From positions 5,208,001-5,272,000 of the forward strand of contig NZ_AP022560.1 of assembly GCF_010726085.1 (NCBI RefSeq): a stretch of DNA of 64,000 bases, written 5' to 3'. The stretch is from Mycolicibacterium moriokaense (GTDB taxonomy: Bacteria > Actinomycetota > Actinomycetes > Mycobacteriales > Mycobacteriaceae). The stretch's first letter is position 1, and each line of letters opens with the position of its first letter. Positions 1-8,216 of this stretch are shown piece by piece. The translations under genes and the position numbers were made by a program. The notes under the pieces were generated by a model, which saw nothing but the letters and a program-made list of their open reading frames with translations, was not told where the DNA came from and ran no database searches.

Positions 1-983
1 CCGATGCCAGTGCCGCCGCCCTGCGGGACGGGCTGCGTGAACGCCTCGGTGTCACTGTCGGTGTGGTGGTCACCGACACCATGGGTCGCGCATGGCGTAA
101 CGGACAGACCGACGTCGCGATCGGAGCGGCAGGGCTGACGGTGCTGCACGGCTACGAAGGGTCGCGTGATCGGCACGGCAACGAGTTGATCGTCACCGAG
201 ATCGCCATCGCCGACGAGATCGCCGCGGCAGCCGATCTCGTCAAGGGCAAGCTGACCGATATCCCGGTCGCGGTGGTGCGAGGACTATCGCTGGCCGACA
301 ACGGGTCCACCGCGCGTGACTTGGTGCGAGCCGGCGAGGAGGATCTGTTCTGGCTGGGGACCGAGGAGGCGATAGCACTCGGCCGCAGCCAGGCCCAGCT
401 GTTGCGACGGTCGGTGCGGCGCTTCAGCGATGAGCAGGTGCCGCCCGAGCTGATCGAGGCGGCCGTCGCCGAGGCGCTCACGGCACCGGCACCACACCAC
501 ACGCGACCGGTCCGGTTCGTATGGATGCGTGATCAGGCCGCACGGTTGGCTCTGCTCGACAGGATGAAGGAGAAGTGGCGAGCGGACCTGACGTCCGACG
601 GTCGACCTGCCGATGCCGTCGAACGCCGCGTAAGCCGCGGCCAGATCCTTTACGATGCGCCCGAACTCGTGATCCCGTTCATGGTTCCCGATGGGGCGCA
701 CAGCTATCCCGACGCCGAACGCACCGCGGCGGAGCACACGATGTTCACCGTGGCGGTCGGGGCCGCGGTGCAGGCGCTACTGGTGGCCCTCGCAGTCCGC
801 GGTGTTGGCAGCTGCTGGGTCGGGTCCACTATCTTCGCCGCGGATCTGGTGCGTGACGAGCTCGATCTGCCGGGCGACTGGGAGCCGTTGGGCGCCATCG
901 CGATCGGTTATCCGGACGAGGGTTCGGGGCCGTCGGGACCACGCGATCCGGTGCCGACTGACGACCTGCTAGTCACCCGATGA
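1..983 (+). CDS. fbiB: Coenzyme F420 biosynthesis protein FbiB, carboxy-terminal part
   Basis: This is the last 326 residues of FbiB, which adds the glutamate tail to coenzyme F420. The protein joins a CofE-type F420-0:gamma-glutamyl ligase domain to an FMN-binding nitroreductase-like domain. The frame is open from nucleotide 3, so the start lies before the window. The conserved ligase stretch [17 protein letters not shown] lies at about 75-130, and the nitroreductase domain begins at [11 protein letters not shown] near 405. The stop overlaps the next start as ATGA (980-983), which suggests translational coupling. In the family the ligase works after FbiA and FbiD; those genes would lie upstream, outside the window. 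Confidence 0.95.
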   Translation, partial: DASAAALRDGLRERLGVTVGVVVTDTMGRAWRNGQTDVAIGAAGLTVLHGYEGSRDRHGNELIVTEIAIADEIAAAADLVKGKLTDIPVAVVRGLSLADNGSTARDLVRAGEEDLFWLGTEEAIALGRSQAQLLRRSVRRFSDEQVPPELIEAAVAEALTAPAPHHTRPVRFVWMRDQAARLALLDRMKEKWRADLTSDGRPADAVERRVSRGQILYDAPELVIPFMVPDGAHSYPDAERTAAEHTMFTVAVGAAVQALLVALAVRGVGSCWVGSTIFAADLVRDELDLPGDWEPLGAIAIGYPDEGSGPSGPRDPVPTDDLLVTR

Positions 984-1519
984 GCCCGCACGCGTCGGCG
1001 GTCGACCTATTGACTGAATGGCGGGCACCCGATCCCGGACAAGACACCCTGCGGCACGCCGTATTGGCGTTCCTGGCAGCGCGTCCGGATGGTTGCCTGC
1101 GCTCATGCGCGCCGGGGCACGTGACCGGCTCGGCGTTGGTCGTCGATCACACGGGAACGCAGGCGCTGCTCACTTTGCATCCGCGGATCGGGCGGTGGTT
1201 GCAACTCGGTGGCCACTGCGAGGAATCCGACTCCGACATCGTCGCCGCCGCACTACGGGAGGCCACCGAGGAGTCGGGTATCGACGGTCTGGAGATCGAT
1301 CGATCGCTGGCGGCGCTGCACGTGCATCCCGTCACGTGCTCGCTCGGTGTGCCGACACGCCACCTCGACATGCAGTTCCTCGTGCATGCGCCGGCAGGCG
1401 CTGAAATCGCGTGCAGCGACGAGTCATTGGATCTGCGGTGGTGGCCCCTCGACGGGCTGCCCGAGGATTGCGATTTCGGCCTCACCCAACTTGCCGCGGC
1501 GGCCCGCAGCCGGATGTGA
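980..1519 (+). CDS. NUDIX hydrolase
   Basis: A 179-residue protein with a recognisable Nudix box: GGHCE at residues 77-81 and REATEESGI at 93-101. The REx2EExG core that binds the metal is intact, while the spacing in the first half of the box departs slightly from the consensus. Family members hydrolyse nucleoside diphosphates linked to another moiety; the substrate cannot be read from the sequence. The ATG at 980 overlaps the fbiB stop, so the gene is probably cotranscribed with the F420 genes. In M. tuberculosis this place is taken by an unrelated methylase-like gene (Rv3263), so it is a variable slot. The end converges on manB. Confidence 0.85.
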   Translation: MSPHASAVDLLTEWRAPDPGQDTLRHAVLAFLAARPDGCLRSCAPGHVTGSALVVDHTGTQALLTLHPRIGRWLQLGGHCEESDSDIVAAALREATEESGIDGLEIDRSLAALHVHPVTCSLGVPTRHLDMQFLVHAPAGAEIACSDESLDLRWWPLDGLPEDCDFGLTQLAAAARSRM

Positions 1520-1566
1520 TTTCGGCGTGCTCAGTCACGCTCAGCGAGACTCAACACGCCGAAATC
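1518..1566. terminator. Inverted repeat between convergent genes
   Basis: A perfect 12-bp inverted repeat, GATTTCGGCGTG at 1518-1529 and CACGCCGAAATC at 1555-1566, encloses a 25-nt loop. It begins inside the TGA of the NUDIX gene and ends two bases before the manB stop. The position suggests a bidirectional transcription end. No T-run follows the stem, so termination is inferred from position only. A repeat with the same geometry occurs at 19278-19326. Confidence 0.6.
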
Positions 1567-1568
1567 GC

Positions 1569-2645
1569 TTAGATATCAGTCGAGTAGCGGATGCCGCCGT
1601 CGGGAATCGTCACACCCGGCCACACCCGCGCACCACGCAACAGCTCGCAGCGCGCGCCGATGTCGGCACCATCGCCGATCACGCCGTCGCGGATCAGCGC
1701 CCGAGGCCCGATATGCGCGCCGAACCCGATGATCGACCGCTCGATCACCGCGCCGGCCCCGACCTTGGCGCCGTCGAAGATCACCGCACCGTCCAGCCTT
1801 GCGCCACCGGCGATCTCGGCGCCGCGGCCGACCACCGTGCCACCGATCAACAGCGCACCCGGCGCGACGCTCGCGCCGTCATGGACCAACTCCTCGCCGC
1901 GGTGGCCGTGCAACGCCGGTGACGGCGCGATACCACGCACCAAATCGGCCGACCCGCGGACGAAATCCTCGGGGGTGCCCATGTCGCGCCAATACGTGGA
2001 ATCGACGTAGCCGCACACCCGAAGTCCGTCGGCCAGCAGCGCCGGGAACACCTCCCGTTCGACGGAGAGCGCGCGTCCCTTCGGAATCCGATCGATCACC
2101 TCGCGCTTGAAGACGTAACACCCCGCGTTGATCTGGTCGGTGGGCGGGTCCTGCGTCTTCTCCAGGAACGCGGTGACCACACCTTCGGAGTCGGTGGGCA
2201 CACAGCCGAACGCCCTCGGGTCGCCGACGCGCACCAGATGCAGCGTCACATCGGCGTTGTTGCTTTCGTGGCTGTCCAGCAGCGCATTCAGGTCGACGCC
2301 TGACAGCACGTCGCCGTTGAAAACCAGCACGGTGTCGTGCCGCAGCTTCGACGCCACATTGGCGATGCCGCCGCCCGTCCCGAGGGGTTCCTCCTCCACC
2401 ACATACTCGATCTGCAGGCCCAGCTTCGACCCGTCGCCGAACTCCGATTCGAACACCGACGCTTTGTACGACGTGCCGAGCACCACGTGCTCGATGCCCG
2501 CATCGGCGATCCGCGAAAGCAGATGGGTCAGGAACGGCAGCCCCGCGGTGGGCAGCATCGGTTTGGGCGCCGACAGCGTCAGCGGGCGCAGCCGGGTGCC
2601 CAAACCACCGACGAGTACGACGGCATCCACGTCAGCCGGATTCAT
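1569..2645 (-). CDS. manB: Mannose-1-phosphate guanylyltransferase (GDP-mannose pyrophosphorylase)
   Basis: This 358-residue enzyme makes GDP-mannose from mannose-1-phosphate and GTP, the donor for phosphatidylinositol mannosides, lipomannan and protein mannosylation. The nucleotidyltransferase signature VGGLGTRLRPLT is at residues 12-23, followed by KPMLP at 28-32. The FNGD motif is the usual sugar-nucleotide and metal contact. The last hundred or so residues are hexapeptide repeats (left-handed beta-helix). The ATG at 2645 was chosen over an upstream in-frame start because it overlaps the wbbL stop (TGATG at 2647-2643) and leaves the normal amino terminus. It matches Rv3264c in position. 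It is probably the last gene of a unit with wbbL. Confidence 0.92.
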   Translation of the reverse strand: MNPADVDAVVLVGGLGTRLRPLTLSAPKPMLPTAGLPFLTHLLSRIADAGIEHVVLGTSYKASVFESEFGDGSKLGLQIEYVVEEEPLGTGGGIANVASKLRHDTVLVFNGDVLSGVDLNALLDSHESNNADVTLHLVRVGDPRAFGCVPTDSEGVVTAFLEKTQDPPTDQINAGCYVFKREVIDRIPKGRALSVEREVFPALLADGLRVCGYVDSTYWRDMGTPEDFVRGSADLVRGIAPSPALHGHRGEELVHDGASVAPGALLIGGTVVGRGAEIAGGARLDGAVIFDGAKVGAGAVIERSIIGFGAHIGPRALIRDGVIGDGADIGARCELLRGARVWPGVTIPDGGIRYSTDI

Positions 2646-3547
2646 CAGCGCCGTCCTTTCGCCTGTTTCCGCCGGGCATTGCGCACTACCAGCCCCGCCC
2701 GGGCGGAGAGAGCGGCCCTGATCGTCCACCGCAGCGGCGCCTGTGACCAGTGCGAATAGCGATCTGCCAGGAAAGTGTAGGTACTGGCGTGGTGGGCCGC
2801 CAAGTTGCGTGCGGGATCCCGACCGGCCGCGTGGCCCTTATCGTGCAAAATCTCGGCCGAGGGCACATACACGTTCTGCCAGCCCGCCCGAGCCAGGCGA
2901 TCTCCCAGGTCAACGTCCTCCATGTACATGAAATAGCGCTCGTCGAACCCCGCTACCTCCTCGAACGCCGACCTTCGCAGCAAAAGACACGAACCGGAAA
3001 GCCAGCCGACGGGTCGTTCGCTCGGCTCGAGCCTGGCCTGCCGGTAGGCCGCGGTCCACGGATTGGTCCGCCACAGCGGCCCGACGACGGCGTGCATACC
3101 GCCCCGGATGAGGCTGGGCAGGTGACGCGCCGACGGGTACACGGTGCCGTCCGGGTCGCGGATCATCGGCCCCAACGCACCCGCTCGCGGCCAGCGGGCC
3201 GCCGCATCCAACAGGATGTCGATGCTGTTCGGTCCCCACTGGACATCGGGGTTGGCGACGATGAAGAAGTCCGAATTCTCGGAGATCGGCTCAGCTGCAC
3301 CGTCTTTCAAGAACTCGTCGACCGCGCGGTTGACCGCGGTCCCGTAACCGAGGTTCGCACCGGTGCGCAACAGGCGCACGTTGTGATACCGCTCGAGTGC
3401 CTCCTCGGGCGCGCCGTCGGTGGACCCGTTGTCGGACATGACGACGGTCACCGCCCGATCGGTGGCGTGCGACAACGACGCCAGAAACCGGTTCAGATGC
3501 GGCCCCGGTGAATACGTCACCGTCACCACGACTAGTTCGTCACTCAC
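2645..3547 (-). CDS. wbbL: Rhamnosyltransferase WbbL of the arabinogalactan linker
   Basis: A 300-residue family 2 glycosyltransferase that transfers rhamnose from dTDP-rhamnose to GlcNAc-diphosphoryl-decaprenol, forming the linker that joins arabinogalactan to peptidoglycan. The GT-A fold is visible in DNGSTDG near residues 40-46, NPDVQW as the DXD-like metal site near 100, and the late acidic motif FMYMEDVDLGDRL near 215. The start is a GTG. rmlD, 33 bp upstream on the same strand, makes its donor sugar, so substrate synthesis and transfer are encoded side by side. The matching M. tuberculosis gene (Rv3265c) is essential. Confidence 0.93.
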   Translation of the reverse strand: MSDELVVVTVTYSPGPHLNRFLASLSHATDRAVTVVMSDNGSTDGAPEEALERYHNVRLLRTGANLGYGTAVNRAVDEFLKDGAAEPISENSDFFIVANPDVQWGPNSIDILLDAAARWPRAGALGPMIRDPDGTVYPSARHLPSLIRGGMHAVVGPLWRTNPWTAAYRQARLEPSERPVGWLSGSCLLLRRSAFEEVAGFDERYFMYMEDVDLGDRLARAGWQNVYVPSAEILHDKGHAAGRDPARNLAAHHASTYTFLADRYSHWSQAPLRWTIRAALSARAGLVVRNARRKQAKGRR

Positions 3548-3580
3548 CTAACGGCTACCCACTCGACTCACGGCTAGAGG

Positions 3581-4444
3581 TTAACTGTGCTCGGCGAGAG
3601 CGGCGGCAAGCGCTTCGCGCCACGGCCGCAGCGGGGTCAACCCGGCCTTCTCCGACAATCGTGACGACAACACCGAATACGCAGGTCGGGGGGCGGGTCT
3701 CGGGAAGCGGCCGGTGTCGACCGGCCGCACCCGGGCGGGATCGGCGCCCACGCCCTCGAACACCGCCTGTGCCTGCTCGAAGCGGCTCGCCTGCCCGGCG
3801 TTGGCGGCGTGCAGGATCGGTTCCCGAATGTTCCCCTCGGCGACCTGGAGCAGCGCGCCCACCAGATCGGCGGCATACGTCGGTGACCCCACCTGGTCGG
3901 CCACCACATCCACCGGGCCATCGCCTGCGGCCAGGCGGCGCATCACGGCCACGAAATCGCCACCGTCGCCGCCCTCGTAGATCCACGCCGTCCTGACGAT
4001 GTGCGCGTCGGGCATTGCTGCCAGCACCGAGAACTCACCCGCGAGCTTGGTACGCCCATACACGCTGAGCGGTCCCGTCTCATCGTCGATCTCGTACGGG
4101 CGGTCGCCGTTGCCTGGAAACACATAGTCGGTGGAGATGTGGATGAACTCGGCTCCGGCCCGTGCACAGGCCTGCGCGATGTTGGCCGGCCCCACGGCGT
4201 TGACGGCATGCGCGCGTTCCTCATCGGACTCGGCAGCGTCGACATTGGTGTAGGCCGCGCAGTTGATCACCACGTCACCTGGCTCGATGAATCGCTCCGC
4301 CGCAGGGGCATCGGTGATGTCCCACTCAGACGACGTCAGCGCCAGCACATCGCGGCCCTGTTTACGCGCCTGAGCTGCCAATTCGCGTCCGACCATGCCA
4401 CCGGCGCCGGAGATAACAATTCGGGCAGACTCTCGGAAAGACAT
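3581..4444 (-). CDS. rmlD: dTDP-4-dehydrorhamnose reductase
   Basis: A 287-residue member of the extended short-chain dehydrogenase family, catalysing the last step of dTDP-L-rhamnose synthesis. The NAD(P)-binding GAGGMVGREL follows a short amino-terminal strand (residues 10-20), and the catalytic YGRTK motif (YxxxK) lies near residue 133. The ATG at 4444 gives the expected start MSFRESARIVI; the open frame upstream of it is antisense to the next gene. It is followed by wbbL and manB on the same strand and is divergent from lcp1. The 67-bp gap to lcp1 must hold both promoters. Confidence 0.93.
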   Translation of the reverse strand: MSFRESARIVISGAGGMVGRELAAQARKQGRDVLALTSSEWDITDAPAAERFIEPGDVVINCAAYTNVDAAESDEERAHAVNAVGPANIAQACARAGAEFIHISTDYVFPGNGDRPYEIDDETGPLSVYGRTKLAGEFSVLAAMPDAHIVRTAWIYEGGDGGDFVAVMRRLAAGDGPVDVVADQVGSPTYAADLVGALLQVAEGNIREPILHAANAGQASRFEQAQAVFEGVGADPARVRPVDTGRFPRPAPRPAYSVLSSRLSEKAGLTPLRPWREALAAALAEHS

Positions 4445-4499
4445 AGTGACGAGTCTGGCACGCCGACTCGGGCTACCGACCCTGCGGCCTTTCCGCAAG

Positions 4500-4505
4500 T
4501 AGCCT
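4500..4505 (+). promoter_or_regulatory. -10 element of lcp1, leaderless start
   Basis: TAGCCT, six bases before the ATG at 4512. The spacing puts the predicted transcription start on or next to the start codon. No clear -35 is seen. Confidence 0.5.
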
Positions 4506-4511
4506 GGGCTG

Positions 4512-5978
4512 ATGCCCGCTCGCACATTTCGTGTCATCGCCGTGTCGCTGGCACTGGCGATCGTCGTCGGAACCGGGGTCGCTTGGGGCAAGATCCGGTC
4601 GTTCGAGTCCGGCATCAACCACATCTCGCCCCTGGCGCTCGGCGGCGGCGGCGAAGACGGTGCGATCGACATCCTGCTGGTCGGAGTCGACAGTCGCACA
4701 GATGCACACGGAAACCCGCTGTCCGCGGAGGAACTCGCCACCCTGCGTGCCGGTGACGACGAAGCGACCAACACCGACACCATCATCTTGATCCGCATCC
4801 CGAACAACGGGAAGTCCGCCACCGCGATCTCGATCCCCCGTGACTCCTACGTCGAGGCACCCGGTATGGGGAAGATGAAGATCAACGGCGTCTACGGTTC
4901 GGCGCACTTCGAGAAGCTGGTGGAACTCGTCGAACACGACGGAATGGACAAGGCACAGGCCGAACCCGAAGCCATCGAGGCCGGTCGCGAGGCGTTGATC
5001 AAGACGGTGGCCAACCTGACCGGCGTCACCGTGGACCATTACGCCGAAATCGGTTTGCTCGGCTTCTCGCTCATCACCGATGCTCTGGGCGGGGTGAACG
5101 TGTGCCTGAAAAATCCCGTCTACGAACCCCTTTCGGGTGCCGACTTTCCGGCGGGATGGCAGAAGCTGGACGGCCCCCAGGCGCTGAGCTTCGTTCGTCA
5201 GCGTCACGACCTCCCCCGCGGCGATCTCGATCGCGTCGTGCGCCAGCAGGTCGTGATGGCATCGCTTGCGCACGAAGTCATCTCGGGTAAGACCCTGTCC
5301 AGCCCGGCGACGCTGAACCGCCTCGAGGACGCCGTGCAGCGCTCGGTTGTGCTCTCCGACGGTTGGGACGTCATGGAATTCGCCGAGCAGTTGCAGAAGC
5401 TCGCTGCGGGCAACGTCGCCTTCGCCACGATTCCGGTGTTGCAGGAGAACGGGTGGAGCGACGACGGGATGCAAAGTGTCGTGCGCGTCGACCCCGCCGC
5501 GGTCAAGGACTGGGTCGACGGGCTGCTGCACGACCAGGACGAGGGCAAGACAGAGGAGCTCGCGTACACGCCGGACAAGACGACCGTCGACGTGGTCAAC
5601 GCCACCGAGGTCAACGGACTCGCCTCCTCGGTCTCCCGTGTGCTGACCTCGGAGGGCTTCACCCCCGGCACTACCGGCAACCATGAGGGCGCGCCGGTGG
5701 CCAACAGCCAGGTGCAGGCAGCCAAGGCCGACGACGTTGGCGCACAGGAGATTTCCAAGGACCTCGGCGGACTGCCCGTCGTCGAAGACGCCTCGGTGGC
5801 ACCCGGGACGGTCCGCGTAGTGCTTGCCGACGACTACACGGGGCCCGGTTCGGGCCTTGACGGTACCGACCCGACGCTGTACATGGCCGATCCCGTCGCG
5901 GTCGAGTCGCAGGCGGTGGACCCGCTGGCGTCGCCGATCATCACCGCAGGATCGAATGACCCGGAGTGCGTCAACTAG
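4512..5978 (+). CDS. lcp1: LytR-CpsA-Psr family cell-wall ligase Lcp1
   Basis: A 488-residue membrane-anchored phosphotransferase. The M. tuberculosis homologue Rv3267 attaches arabinogalactan to peptidoglycan. One amino-terminal transmembrane segment (about residues 6-24) is followed by the LCP catalytic domain (about 50-255), with DILLVGVDSR, the SIPRDSYV motif and the late FVRQRHDLPRGDLDRVVRQQ stretch, whose arginines and aspartate bind the polyprenyl pyrophosphate head. A LytR_C-type domain (about 355-440) contains VNATEVNGLASSVSRVL. It is divergent from the genes that make the linker it transfers, a sensible functional pairing. A TANNNT element six bases before the ATG suggests a leaderless mRNA. 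Confidence 0.9.
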   Translation: MPARTFRVIAVSLALAIVVGTGVAWGKIRSFESGINHISPLALGGGGEDGAIDILLVGVDSRTDAHGNPLSAEELATLRAGDDEATNTDTIILIRIPNNGKSATAISIPRDSYVEAPGMGKMKINGVYGSAHFEKLVELVEHDGMDKAQAEPEAIEAGREALIKTVANLTGVTVDHYAEIGLLGFSLITDALGGVNVCLKNPVYEPLSGADFPAGWQKLDGPQALSFVRQRHDLPRGDLDRVVRQQVVMASLAHEVISGKTLSSPATLNRLEDAVQRSVVLSDGWDVMEFAEQLQKLAAGNVAFATIPVLQENGWSDDGMQSVVRVDPAAVKDWVDGLLHDQDEGKTEELAYTPDKTTVDVVNATEVNGLASSVSRVLTSEGFTPGTTGNHEGAPVANSQVQAAKADDVGAQEISKDLGGLPVVEDASVAPGTVRVVLADDYTGPGSGLDGTDPTLYMADPVAVESQAVDPLASPIITAGSNDPECVN

Positions 5979-5980
5979 AC

Positions 5981-6685
5981 GTGAGCACAGTCAGTTCGGC
6001 GATCCTCGATCCGCTCATGGCGTCCGACCCTGCCGGCCCGCGGATCACCTACTACGACGACGCGACGGGTGAGCGAATCGAGTTGTCCACCTCCACCCTG
6101 GTGAACTGGGCAGCCAAGACCGGCAACCTGTTACGCGACGAATTGGGCGCAGGGTCCGACACCAAGGTGGCGGTGCTGTTGCCCGCGCACTGGCAGACGG
6201 CCGCGGTGCTGTTCGGGATCTGGTGGATCGGCGCGGAAGTCGTCACGGGCGGACAGGCCGACGTCGCGTTGTGCACCGCGGCGCGGCTCGGCGAGGCCGA
6301 TGAGGCCGTCGGGGTCGGCGAGATCGCGGTCCTGTCGCTGGACCCGTTCGGCAAGCCGGCGCCCGATCTTCCTGTGGGCGTGACGGACTACGCCACCGCG
6401 GTCCGCGTGCACGGCGACCAGATCGCCCCGGAGCGGCACCCGGGCCTCGCGCTCGACGGCCGGTCGGTGGATGAGGTGCTGGCCGCGGCGAGAGCCTCGG
6501 CTGAGGCGCAGGGGCTGACCCCGGACGACCGCGTGCTGTCGACGGCGGACTGGAAAACCGCGGACGACCTGGTGAATCACCTGTTGGCGCTGTACACGGT
6601 CGGGGCGTCGCTCGTGCAGGTCGCCAATCCGCATGCCGCGACGCTGGATCGTCGTAGACAAACGGAGAAGATCACGCGGGGATAG
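5981..6685 (+). CDS. TIGR03089-type conserved protein (AMP-binding-like amino-terminal fold)
   Basis: A 234-residue protein matching the actinobacterial TIGR03089 family (Rv3268). It resembles the amino-terminal half of acyl-CoA synthetases (VLLPAHWQTAAVLFGIWWIGAEVV) but lacks the P-loop, the ATP-binding core and the carboxy-terminal lid, so it is not expected to be an active ligase. Function is unknown. The GTG at 5981 lies two bases after the lcp1 stop and gives the family's usual start VSTVSSAILDPL; a GTG at 5966 would overlap lcp1. The spacing implies cotranscription with lcp1. Confidence 0.8.
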   Translation: MSTVSSAILDPLMASDPAGPRITYYDDATGERIELSTSTLVNWAAKTGNLLRDELGAGSDTKVAVLLPAHWQTAAVLFGIWWIGAEVVTGGQADVALCTAARLGEADEAVGVGEIAVLSLDPFGKPAPDLPVGVTDYATAVRVHGDQIAPERHPGLALDGRSVDEVLAAARASAEAQGLTPDDRVLSTADWKTADDLVNHLLALYTVGASLVQVANPHAATLDRRRQTEKITRG

Positions 6686-6708
6686 CCGCGAAGTGCCACG
6701 CTTGGAGC

Positions 6709-8124
6709 ATGCTTGGCCGACGGCAGTTTCTTGCGCTGGGCGCCGTAAGCGTCGCGGGAGTGGCCGCCGCCTGCTCGCGGTCCCACGCGCCGTCGGGCCC
6801 GGCCGCCCCTGACCTCACGCTGGCCGCCGGTGAGACCGACATCGACCTCGCCGGGGCGACCCTGCGGACCTGGGCATACGGGAATCGGGTACCCGCTCAG
6901 GAGATTCGCGTGCGCAAGGGTCAGCGGATCCGCGCGAAACTGACCAATACGCTGCCGCAGGGCGTCACGGTGCACTGGCACGGAATTGCCATCGTCAACG
7001 ACATGGACGGGGTGCCGCCGCTGACGCAGGCCGAGGTCGCGAAGGGGCAGACGTTCCTCTACGACTTCGTCGTGCCGGACGCCGGAACATATTGGTTCCA
7101 TTCACATGTCGGCACTCAACTCGACCGTGGGATGTACGGGCCGTTGATCGTCGAAGACCCGGATGAGAAGGCCGACTACGATGGCGAACTCGTTGTGGTG
7201 CTGGACGATTGGATCGACGGCACCGGCACCAACCCCGACGAGGTGTTCACGAACCTGCGCAAGACCGGCATGAAGCCGATGGCACCGGGCGGCCCGGGCG
7301 TGACGCCGACGAGCCCGCTCGGATCGGACGGCGGCGACGTCACCTACCCGTACTTCATCATCAACGGCCGCGCCCCGCAGGATCCGCAGGTCGTGGATTT
7401 CCGTACAGGTCAACGGATCCGACTGCGAGTGATCAACGCGGGCTCGGACACCGCGTTCCGGGTCGCGGTGCCCGACACGACGATGCGGGTGATCCAAGCC
7501 GACGGCTACCCCGTGGTGCCGGTGCAGGCGACCTCGGTGATCCTCGGCATGGGCGAGCGGGTGGACGCGATCATCACCGTCAACGAGTCGCTGCCGGTGA
7601 TCGCCGTGCCGGAAGGCAAGGAGGGCTACGCCCGGCTGAACATGCGGGTCAACCGCGCGCCGGCCGAGGTGAACGTCGACGCGTTCGTCGCGGCCGTCCG
7701 CGCCCAGGCACCGCTGGACACCGCGACGCTGTCACCCGCACCGGAGGTCACGCTGCCCGCTAAGGAACCCGACCAGGTCATCGACGCCCGCTTGGCCGGG
7801 CCGGTCGACGGCTACAACTGGCCGATCAACGGCAAGCTGTACGACCCGCCGCGCGACGGGGTCGCGGTGAAACCCAATCAGCGCGTTCGGATCCGCTACA
7901 TCAATGCGTCGATGATGTTCCACCCGTTCCACCTACACGGCCACACGTTCCAGGTGATGAAGGGCGCCACCCCGAAGGCCCGAAAGGACACCGTGCTGGT
8001 GCCACCCCTCCAGACCGTCGACGTCGACTTCGACACGAATAACCCCGGCAAGTGGATCACCCACTGCCACAACACCTATCACCTCGAGGCGGGTATGGCG
8101 TTCTTCCTCGAGTACGCGGGCTGA
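6709..8124 (+). CDS. Exported multicopper oxidase, MmcO/CueO-like
   Basis: A 471-residue multicopper oxidase with an RRQFL twin-arginine signal at residues 4-8 and a cysteine near residue 22 (GVAAACS) that may be lipidated, so it probably acts outside the membrane. All four copper motifs are present: HWHG, WFHSHVG, HPFHLHGH, and HCHNTYHLEAGM, which supplies both the trinuclear-site histidines and the type 1 Cys/His/Met ligands. Homologues oxidise Cu(I) and protect against copper; M. tuberculosis MmcO (Rv0846c) is encoded elsewhere. Here it occupies the interval that in M. tuberculosis carries the metal P-type ATPase ctpC. It starts 23 bp after the preceding gene, so no large own promoter is visible. 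Confidence 0.9.
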   Translation: MLGRRQFLALGAVSVAGVAAACSRSHAPSGPAAPDLTLAAGETDIDLAGATLRTWAYGNRVPAQEIRVRKGQRIRAKLTNTLPQGVTVHWHGIAIVNDMDGVPPLTQAEVAKGQTFLYDFVVPDAGTYWFHSHVGTQLDRGMYGPLIVEDPDEKADYDGELVVVLDDWIDGTGTNPDEVFTNLRKTGMKPMAPGGPGVTPTSPLGSDGGDVTYPYFIINGRAPQDPQVVDFRTGQRIRLRVINAGSDTAFRVAVPDTTMRVIQADGYPVVPVQATSVILGMGERVDAIITVNESLPVIAVPEGKEGYARLNMRVNRAPAEVNVDAFVAAVRAQAPLDTATLSPAPEVTLPAKEPDQVIDARLAGPVDGYNWPINGKLYDPPRDGVAVKPNQRVRIRYINASMMFHPFHLHGHTFQVMKGATPKARKDTVLVPPLQTVDVDFDTNNPGKWITHCHNTYHLEAGMAFFLEYAG

Positions 8125-8132
8125 ACTTCTCT

Positions 8133-8194
8133 CGCGAGCAGACACGTACGCCTCCCGACACGCCGCAAAAAAGGTCAGTTTGCGTCTGCTCGCG
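8133..8194. repeat. Inverted repeat between convergent genes
   Basis: CGCGAGCAGAC at 8133-8143 and GTCTGCTCGCG at 8184-8194 form a perfect 11-bp inverted repeat with a 40-nt loop containing a run of six A residues. It lies between the ends of the multicopper oxidase gene and fadE25 and fills most of the 92-bp gap. It may be a bidirectional transcription end; the loop is unusually long for a simple terminator. Confidence 0.5.
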
Positions 8195-8216
8195 TAGGAA
8201 AGGTGCGAGCGCAGCG

